Assembly: GCF_029767005.1 (NCBI RefSeq)
Contig: NZ_JARUQR010000001.1
Location: forward strand, 615,028-679,027
Length of the DNA: 64,000 nucleotides
Source of the DNA: Thiomicrorhabdus sp. ZW0627
GTDB lineage: Bacteria > Pseudomonadota > Gammaproteobacteria > Thiomicrospirales > Thiomicrospiraceae
Reading direction: 5' to 3'
A program made the position numbers and the translations under genes. The notes below the pieces were generated by a model, which saw only the letters and a program-made list of their open reading frames with translations, had not been told where the DNA came from and made no database searches. Positions 58,568-64,000 of this stretch are shown in pieces; position 1 is the stretch's first letter; the number at the start of each line of letters is the position of its first letter.

Positions 58568-59347
58568 TTAACCGCCCACCAAGCGCAAGCTGGCGAGTAC
58601 GTCAATCGAACGAGTCACCAATTCTTGCAGATGCGGCAAAATCAAAGGCGTGGTTAAGGACAACATCACTAAACCGACCAATAAGGTTACAGGAAAACCG
58701 ACCGCAAAAATATTCAGTGCCGGAGCTGCACGAGTGACAACACCAAACGCCACGTTGATTAACAACAAAGCTGTAATCGCTGGCAGTGCAACCAATACAC
58801 CGGCAGAAAACATATAACTGCCAAACTCAACGATCGTTCTCAAACTTTCCTGATTCAGAAAATGCGTGCCAATCGGCAAATAATCAAAACTGTCGACAAC
58901 GGCTTGAATCATCACTAAGTGGCCATTCATCGCCAAAAACAAGAGTGTGACGATAATTGTGAAATATTGCGAAACGACGGTCGATGTAACACCGGTTCCC
59001 GGATCCACCATTTGCGCAAATGCTAAACCCATTCCCATCGCAATGATATGCCCCGCCATGACAAAAGCCTGAAAAACGATTAAAAATACGGTTCCCATTA
59101 CCAGGCCTATCAGGATCTGCTGAACCAGATAAAGTACTCCAAGCCAGGTGAAAGGATCGACAGGGGGCGGCAGTGTAAGTGTAGGCGCAACCACGATCGT
59201 AATCAGAAGGGTCAACATGATACGTGTTTGAGGAGAAACGGCGCTGATGCCGAAAAGAGGAAGAATGGAAATCATCGCACCGATTCTGACAAACGGCCAG
59301 AAATACAATCCGATTAACTGTAAGAATTCCGCATAACTAAACGTCAT
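58568..59347 (-). CDS. fliR: Flagellar export protein FliR
   Basis: The 259-residue inner-membrane protein has six hydrophobic segments and belongs to the FliPQR export gate. Landmarks are FWPFVRIGAMISILPLFG, GMGLAFAQMVDPGTGVTSTV and PALNIFAVGFPVTLLVGL. It follows fliQ by three bases. Confidence 0.95.
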   Translation of the reverse strand: MTFSYAEFLQLIGLYFWPFVRIGAMISILPLFGISAVSPQTRIMLTLLITIVVAPTLTLPPPVDPFTWLGVLYLVQQILIGLVMGTVFLIVFQAFVMAGHIIAMGMGLAFAQMVDPGTGVTSTVVSQYFTIIVTLLFLAMNGHLVMIQAVVDSFDYLPIGTHFLNQESLRTIVEFGSYMFSAGVLVALPAITALLLINVAFGVVTRAAPALNIFAVGFPVTLLVGLVMLSLTTPLILPHLQELVTRSIDVLASLRLVGG

Positions 59348-59350
59348 GAT

Positions 59351-59620
59351 CTAACCAATCAGAGCAGGAATATTTTCATAAAGCTCTCGAGTAAAGGATA
59401 GTAAAGTCGTCAACATCCAAGGGCCGAAGATCACCAATGCCGCTCCGACAATGGCTAACTTTGGGATAAAACTCAGAGTCATCTCGTTGATCTGCGTAGC
59501 GGCCTGAAACATCCCTACCAACAAACCGATGATCAACGCAGGAATCAACAGAGGAGCTGCCAACATCGCCGTCACTTCAAGCATCCTCTGCCCTAAAGTC
59601 AAAACAAATTCCTGTTGCAT
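59351..59620 (-). CDS. fliQ: Flagellar export protein FliQ
   Basis: The 89-residue protein has two membrane helices, with LTLGQRMLEVTAMLAAPLL and VGMFQAATQINEMTLSFIPK. It begins at the ATG sharing a base with the fliP stop (TGATG) and has GGAGG upstream; 19 in-frame codons before it belong to fliP in another frame. Confidence 0.94.
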   Translation of the reverse strand: MQQEFVLTLGQRMLEVTAMLAAPLLIPALIIGLLVGMFQAATQINEMTLSFIPKLAIVGAALVIFGPWMLTTLLSFTRELYENIPALIG

Positions 59621-60372
59621 CACACACCTCCGGGCACGACAAAACTGTTCGCGAGCGTTCCGACAACCAGTACCCAACCATCAATCAATACAAACAACAT
59701 CAACTTGAATGGCAATGAAATGATCATCGGGGAAAGCATCATCATCCCCATCGACATCAGTAGACTGGCCACCACCAGGTCGATAATCAAAAATGGGATG
59801 AAAATCATGAAACCAATTTGAAACGCCGTTTTCAACTCACTGGTCATGAATGCAGGAATCAGAACTTTAAAAGGAACGGATTGCGGATCATCCAAAGTAA
59901 TACCTGCCATTTCTGCAAACATTCCCAGATCGTCTTCCCGTGTCTGCTGCAACATGAATTGATACATCGGCTTGGAGCCAATTTCAACCGCTTCCTTAAA
60001 CTGTATCTGTTCGTCAAGATACGGAGAAACCGCCGTATCATAAACCTTATCCAAAACCGGAGACATGATGAACAATGTTAAAAACATCGCTAGGGCGATC
60101 AAAACCTTGGTTGACGGAGTCTGCGACGTACCCAAGGCCTGACGCAGCAAGGCCAGCACAACAATAATCCTCAAAAAAGAGGTCATGGCAATTAATGCCG
60201 TCGGCAACAACGTCAATCCCGTCATCAACAACAGGATCTGCATCGTCAAGGTATAATCTTGATTACCTGCCGCGTCAGTTTCAACGGTGAACGCGGGAAT
60301 TCCCGGCATGGCCCAGCTGACGATAGGAAAGCTACCTAATAGAACAAATAGTAGGAATTTAATGACTTTCAC
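59620..60372 (-). CDS. fliP: Flagellar export protein FliP
   Basis: The 250-residue protein has a signal-like N-terminus ending near SWA before MPG, and membrane helices with LTLLPTALIAMTSFLRIIVV and IPFLIIDLVVASLLMSMGMM, typical of FliP. I start it at a GTG just inside the fliO end, giving the E. coli-like length; the longer frame has 28 basic residues not found in the family. AGAGG lies 13 bases before the GTG, somewhat far. Confidence 0.92.
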   Translation of the reverse strand: MKVIKFLLFVLLGSFPIVSWAMPGIPAFTVETDAAGNQDYTLTMQILLLMTGLTLLPTALIAMTSFLRIIVVLALLRQALGTSQTPSTKVLIALAMFLTLFIMSPVLDKVYDTAVSPYLDEQIQFKEAVEIGSKPMYQFMLQQTREDDLGMFAEMAGITLDDPQSVPFKVLIPAFMTSELKTAFQIGFMIFIPFLIIDLVVASLLMSMGMMMLSPMIISLPFKLMLFVLIDGWVLVVGTLANSFVVPGGV

Positions 60373-60871
60373 CGGAAATATCGCCGACCTCTTTTGGGTT
60401 AAGGTTATTTGATGTCTCTTTTTTCTTTGCCAGCGCTTCCTGAAGCCTCTGTGCAAACGAGCCGGAAATCGGCTCCGACGCTTTAACCAACACGGGTTCT
60501 TCGAGTTGATGCAGTGTCGTAATCTTGCTACTTGTCACACCTACCAGCAACTGCTCTTTACCGACTTGCAACAGCAAAATACGCTCTCTTTGACCGACTG
60601 ACAAAGCGCCTACAACCTTCAAGTTACCGTCCGCTACGCCCGGAAAACGCCCATAACGCCGCAATAACCATGCTGATATAAAGATAATAAGCAATACCAG
60701 CACAAGTGACAACATAATTTGCCCAAAGTAATCGCTCGGCTGTGCTACGGACTCACCAATCTTAGCCACATCCTGTGCATAAATTAGTGGTGAAATCAGC
60801 AACCCCAAAATAGCAAAAAGAGGCTTAAAAAAACCTCTCGATGTATCTTGATAAAAAGATCGGCCTGCCAT
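60359..60871 (-). CDS. fliO: Flagellar protein FliO
   Basis: The 170-residue protein has an N-terminal signal or anchor, a second membrane helix (about 50-68, IMLSLVLVLLIIFISAWLL) and a cytoplasmic domain with LKVVGALSVGQRERILLLQVGKEQL split over the SpoA-like fold. FliO helps assemble the FliP ring. It overlaps fliP by 14 bases and shares its first base with the fliN end. Confidence 0.9.
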   Translation of the reverse strand: MAGRSFYQDTSRGFFKPLFAILGLLISPLIYAQDVAKIGESVAQPSDYFGQIMLSLVLVLLIIFISAWLLRRYGRFPGVADGNLKVVGALSVGQRERILLLQVGKEQLLVGVTSSKITTLHQLEEPVLVKASEPISGSFAQRLQEALAKKKETSNNLNPKEVGDISGESH

Positions 60872-61326
60872 TATTTGAGCTTCTTGATTCGGTCTTGAGG
60901 GCTAATTACATCGGTTAGACGCACACCGAACTTGTCGTTGATTACAACAACCTCACCGTGGGCAATCAAAGTACCGTTGACAAGAAGATCTAAAGGCTCT
61001 CCTGCTAAACGGTCCATTTCAACCACGGATCCTTGCGTATAAGAAAGCAGATTGCGGATCGACACTTTCGCCCGACCAATTTCCAATTGAAGGGTCACGG
61101 GAATATCCAGCAAGACATCCAGATCAACCTTCTCTTTTCCATCTTCCCGGCTTGCCGCCAACTCGTCAAATGAAGTGGTTTCAGCAGTCGCAGTCGCTGC
61201 CTCAGCTTCTGCCTGTTCATTCAGAGCATCGCCCCATGCGCTCAAGTCGTCCTCTGCCGCACCTTCAGCTTCCGCCTGCTCGGCAAGCGCATCGCCCCAA
61301 GCACTTAAATCCTCTTCATCACTCAT
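60871..61326 (-). CDS. fliN: Flagellar switch protein FliN with duplicated N-terminal motif
   Basis: The 151-residue C-ring protein ends with the SpoA domain (about 70-150): LDVLLDIPVTLQLEIGRAKVS and EVVVINDKFGVRLTDVISP. Its N-terminal tail contains DLSAWGDALAEQAEAE (6-21) and DLSAWGDALNEQAEAE (27-42), a tandem duplication of the motif seen once in E. coli FliN. The gene overlaps fliM by eight bases. Confidence 0.95.
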   Translation of the reverse strand: MSDEEDLSAWGDALAEQAEAEGAAEDDLSAWGDALNEQAEAEAATATAETTSFDELAASREDGKEKVDLDVLLDIPVTLQLEIGRAKVSIRNLLSYTQGSVVEMDRLAGEPLDLLVNGTLIAHGEVVVINDKFGVRLTDVISPQDRIKKLK

Positions 61327-62338
61327 CGTACCACTCCTTCACATTTTCAACCTTTCGCTCTTGATAAGCAGGATGATGCAGTATTTTCTCAATTTTAACG
61401 GCTTTCTTATTCTGACTTTCACCCAATTTGCCGCGCATTATGGCGATACCTTCCGCCTTAATCGTAACTTGCTCAGGCATTTCTATCGGAATAATATCAC
61501 CTTTTTCCATCTTCATGAGATCGTCCATATTCATTTGCAATTCAAGCAAATTCGTACTTAGGTCGATTTCAATATTCTTGGCTTCTTCCTTCAATGTGCG
61601 AGACCAGCGATTATCACTTTCTCCCTGAAGGTTCTGCATTCCTTCTTCGAGTTTATCTCGAACCGGTTCGAGCATCGCATACGGCATGACGATGTCAACA
61701 CGTCCTTCAACCCCTTCGAAACGAACATTGATTGGACTGACCACAATCATATCGGTTGGATCGACGATACCTGCAAATTTCGGGTTCATTTCGGAATGCA
61801 TATATTCGATTTCGATATCCATCACCGGCCCCCACGCTTTGCGCAGGTTTTCCGATGAGATATCCAAAATACTACGAACCATGCTCATTTCCACCGGGGT
61901 GTACTCGCGCCCTTCGATCTTGAAAGGCAGCAGGCCTGTTCCACCGAAATAGATGTCCACTGCCGTAAAAATCAGCTTGGAATCAAGTGTGAACAGCGAA
62001 ACCCCGTTTAACGGATTGATTCGGTATATATTCAAACTGGTTGGAACGAACAGGTTTCTCAGATAGTCGATCATCTTGATGATTTTGACTTCACCCGGCG
62101 TCACTTCGACACTGGCCATGATCATCTCATTAAAATGCCGCTGAAACCCACGTGCGAAACGTTCGTTGATGATATCCAGAGCTGGTAGTCGCCCACGAAC
62201 GATTCGTTCCTGGTTTGTGAAGTCGTACACTTTGGCACCGGCTCTCTCACCGGAGTCATCTCCTTCTGTCTCAACATCGCCACCGCCCATACCTTTCAAT
62301 AGGGCGTCGACTTCATCTTGACTTAGAATATCATCCAT
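61319..62338 (-). CDS. fliM: Flagellar switch protein FliM
   Basis: The 339-residue C-ring protein has the CheY-P-binding N-terminus ILSQDEVDALL (4-14), the middle domain with ALDIINERFARGFQRHF and GGTGLLPFKIEGREYT, and a C-terminal SpoA domain (LELQMNMDDLMKMEKGDII). It contains a CAGGCCTG element at 61931-61938. The gene overlaps fliN, giving stoichiometric translation. Confidence 0.97.
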   Translation of the reverse strand: MDDILSQDEVDALLKGMGGGDVETEGDDSGERAGAKVYDFTNQERIVRGRLPALDIINERFARGFQRHFNEMIMASVEVTPGEVKIIKMIDYLRNLFVPTSLNIYRINPLNGVSLFTLDSKLIFTAVDIYFGGTGLLPFKIEGREYTPVEMSMVRSILDISSENLRKAWGPVMDIEIEYMHSEMNPKFAGIVDPTDMIVVSPINVRFEGVEGRVDIVMPYAMLEPVRDKLEEGMQNLQGESDNRWSRTLKEEAKNIEIDLSTNLLELQMNMDDLMKMEKGDIIPIEMPEQVTIKAEGIAIMRGKLGESQNKKAVKIEKILHHPAYQERKVENVKEWYDE

Positions 62339-62361
62339 TACCTTGTGCCTTATCCAATCGA

Positions 62362-62961
62362 CTATTGCATGACAAAACGGGTCATATAAACATCTTCCAG
62401 AAGATCCGGATAAATGTTATGTTTTTCCAAAATCTTTTTAGCCGTCGCCAAAATCTCCGCTCGAAGTTTATCAGGGCCATCAGGTGTATTCAGATCGTTG
62501 TAGTGCTGGTTACGCAACAAACGCTGGATATCGTTTTTTAGAATTGGACGCAAATGTTCCATTTCACCGTTTTCACCCACCAACCCTGCGTAGTAAGACA
62601 TGAATTTCAAATCCACGGCAAGATACTTGGCTTGTCCGTCACCGTTGAAATTCACAACGAACTTATCCATAGTGAAATACATCGGAGGCGTATTTGGCTC
62701 AGGTGGTTCAAGTTGCTTATACTTTGGGGAATAGGTTTTTACATGCCCCATATTCTCTGCCGACGCAGCCCCCTCATCACCGTAATTGGCATCTGCATGC
62801 ATTTCGGTTTCTGCAACGTGATTGCCATTTGACTTGTCACCTCCGCTCAATAGCAAGAAAGCCAACACGCCAATTCCAATCACCAATAGGATTAAAATCA
62901 CTAAAAGGACAATGATCAGACCTTTGCCGCTTTTTTCTTTTTTAACCTCTTCTTCAGCCAT
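62362..62961 (-). CDS. fliL: Flagellar basal-body protein FliL
   Basis: The 199-residue protein has a Lys-rich cytoplasmic N-terminus, one membrane helix (about 14-36), a linker and a stomatin-like periplasmic domain (about 90-199) with FTMDKFVVNFNGDGQAKYLAV split from DIQRLLRNQHYNDLN. FliL supports stator function. It begins the fliLMNOPQR series. Confidence 0.93.
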   Translation of the reverse strand: MAEEEVKKEKSGKGLIIVLLVILILLVIGIGVLAFLLLSGGDKSNGNHVAETEMHADANYGDEGAASAENMGHVKTYSPKYKQLEPPEPNTPPMYFTMDKFVVNFNGDGQAKYLAVDLKFMSYYAGLVGENGEMEHLRPILKNDIQRLLRNQHYNDLNTPDGPDKLRAEILATAKKILEKHNIYPDLLEDVYMTRFVMQ

Positions 62962-63005
62962 ATCTATCCCTTAAACACAAAAAATTAAATTAAGTGAAAA
63001 CTCTT

Positions 63006-63893
63006 TCATTTCAAACTTTCTGGATTCGCCAACTGGCTCTCTAAATCCGTCAATTCGGGTGCATCACTAAGACTCTTCAAACGTTCCTCAGCCTCTTTCG
63101 TGAGCAATATAATGCTAATTCTTCTATTGCGAGGATTATACGGGTTTTCTTTATCAAATGGCACTGTATCTGATAGCCCAACCACTTGCGCAATTCTTCC
63201 GCCGTCAACACCACCCTGTAAGATCAATCTTCGAGCCGCATTGGCTCGGTCGGCCGACAATTCCCAGTTTGTGTATTCGGCATTATCATGATATCCGGCC
63301 GAATCAGTATGTCCGGTAATACTGATCTTATTCGTCGACTTGGCCAGCACAGATCCAACTTCCCTCAACAGCTGTGCGGCGTATTCTCTGGGGATGTCCA
63401 CCCCGGATGCGAACATCGGCTTTTTACGATCATCCAATATCTGCACCCTTAAACCATTTGGTGTGATATCGATTTTCATCTGTTGTTTCATTTGATCCAA
63501 AACAGGCGTTTCTTCAATTTTCTGCTCCAGCTCCTGCTTCATAGCCTCAAGCTGCGCTTGCTCTTTGGCTTTTTCAGCACCGTCATTATCACCTTCTCCA
63601 GCCTTAGGCGCATCTTTGAACCCGCCCATATCGATCATAGAATTGGATGTCTGTCCCGATTCACTGGATTCAATCAACTTCACCGGCGAGGCCTCTATCA
63701 CAGTCGGATCGCGGAAATATTCGGCAATCGCTTTCATATCCTGCTGGTTCGAACCCGACAAAATCCATAACATCAGGAAAAATGCCATCGCTGCGGTCAT
63801 GAAATCCGCGAATGCAATTTTCCATGCCCCGCCATGCGCGGCATGAGGGCACTTATTAATGCGTTTGATAATTATGGATTGTTCGTCACTCAT
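63006..63893 (-). CDS. motB: Flagellar stator protein MotB
   Basis: The 295-residue protein has a short cytoplasmic N-terminus, the membrane helix with the proton-accepting Asp30 in KIAFADFMTAAMAFFLM, a plug and linker, and an OmpA-type peptidoglycan-binding domain with ISITGHTDSAGYHDN and NRRISIILL. The Asp and the surrounding residues suit a proton-driven stator, but ion choice was not tested. It follows motA by 31 bases. Confidence 0.96.
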   Translation of the reverse strand: MSDEQSIIIKRINKCPHAAHGGAWKIAFADFMTAAMAFFLMLWILSGSNQQDMKAIAEYFRDPTVIEASPVKLIESSESGQTSNSMIDMGGFKDAPKAGEGDNDGAEKAKEQAQLEAMKQELEQKIEETPVLDQMKQQMKIDITPNGLRVQILDDRKKPMFASGVDIPREYAAQLLREVGSVLAKSTNKISITGHTDSAGYHDNAEYTNWELSADRANAARRLILQGGVDGGRIAQVVGLSDTVPFDKENPYNPRNRRISIILLTKEAEERLKSLSDAPELTDLESQLANPESLK

Positions 63894-63924
63894 TTCGACT
63901 CTCTAAACACGACCTAACCAAAGG

Positions 63925-64000
63925 TTATTTTTGCGTTTGCAGATATTCATCCAATTCCTGGAAGTTTGGGCGAACCTGCCCTGGAATGGCCTTTCGACCG
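63925..64000 (-). CDS. motA: Flagellar stator protein MotA (partial, 5' part outside window)
   Basis: Only the last 24 codons are present, reading GRKAIPGQVRPNFQELDEYL to the stop. The segment RPNFQELDEYL matches the MotA C-terminus, where E. coli has RPSFIELEEHV. The gene continues beyond the right edge and precedes motB, which supports the identification. Confidence 0.85.
   Translation of the reverse strand, partial: GRKAIPGQVRPNFQELDEYLQTQK

Overview
The window is ordinary chromosomal DNA of a motile gammaproteobacterium: dense operons, roughly even base composition, no rRNA, insertion sequence, prophage, integrase or CRISPR array. Synteny is gammaproteobacterial (hda next to purM-purN, ftsK-lolA-rarA-serS near trxB, a polar-type fli-flh-che block with flhF, flhG and cheZ). 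A pyrophosphate-dependent phosphofructokinase and a copper-acquisition locus recall sulfur-oxidising autotrophs of the Thiomicrospira/Hydrogenovibrio group. That placement is inference only. No gene-free stretch exceeds 300 bases; the longest gaps (about 180-275 bases) are covered by the terminators, promoters and repeats listed.

Layout. 1-3587 (minus): two periplasmic thioredoxin-fold proteins, a TolC-type outer-membrane protein, a very short HlyD-type adaptor, an unknown 87-residue protein and a PilZ protein cut by the left edge. 3694-9008: hda and a DUF2066 gene (minus) divergent from purM, purN, a DUF3108 gene and dcd (plus). 9271-12546: gshB, a small exported protein, ilvA (minus). 12801-16639: an OprC-like copper receptor, a Sco protein, a PCuAC copper chaperone and an unknown exported protein. 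16806-20046: rpiA, a thioredoxin-like gene, hemL, epmC. 20161-23506: mpl, a 27-codon membrane ORF and a DnaJ-related gene (minus), divergent from rnd. 23573-27283: PPi-phosphofructokinase, DUF2062 protein, membrane diguanylate cyclase. 27362-39172: tRNA-Ser(UGA), a small methyltransferase, then serS, gcvTHP, crcB, rarA, lolA and ftsK on the minus strand. 39446-42150: trxB, FkpA-like isomerase, YqfO-like protein, small membrane protein.

42220-64000 is a motility region. A minus-strand series runs from motA (cut by the right edge) and motB through fliLMNOPQR, flhBA, flhFG, fliA, cheY, cheZ, cheA and cheW. A short plus-strand group (FliK-like, cheW, cheY, STAS, FlhX-like) is inserted before cheR, cheB and an MCP-like gene on the minus strand. 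Sigma-54-type -24/-12 elements lie upstream of cheA and of the MCP-like gene, and a strong intrinsic terminator separates cheY from cheZ.

The observations most worth a second look are: (1) CAGGCCTG occurs 16 times where about one copy is expected by chance, mostly within a longer form CAGGCCTGTT(C/G)AAAAT in intergenic DNA, and one inverted pair forms a hairpin, as uptake sequences do elsewhere; (2) the MCP-like protein carries a CheZ-like D-x3-Q active-site helix and an acidic tail; (3) the CheA linker holds two copies of a segment resembling the CheY-binding N-terminus of FliM; (4) an FlhX/FliK-like pair outside the main export operon; (5) a PilZ-adaptor-TolC-thioredoxin operon with no visible transporter; (6) a 27-codon membrane ORF coupled to mpl.
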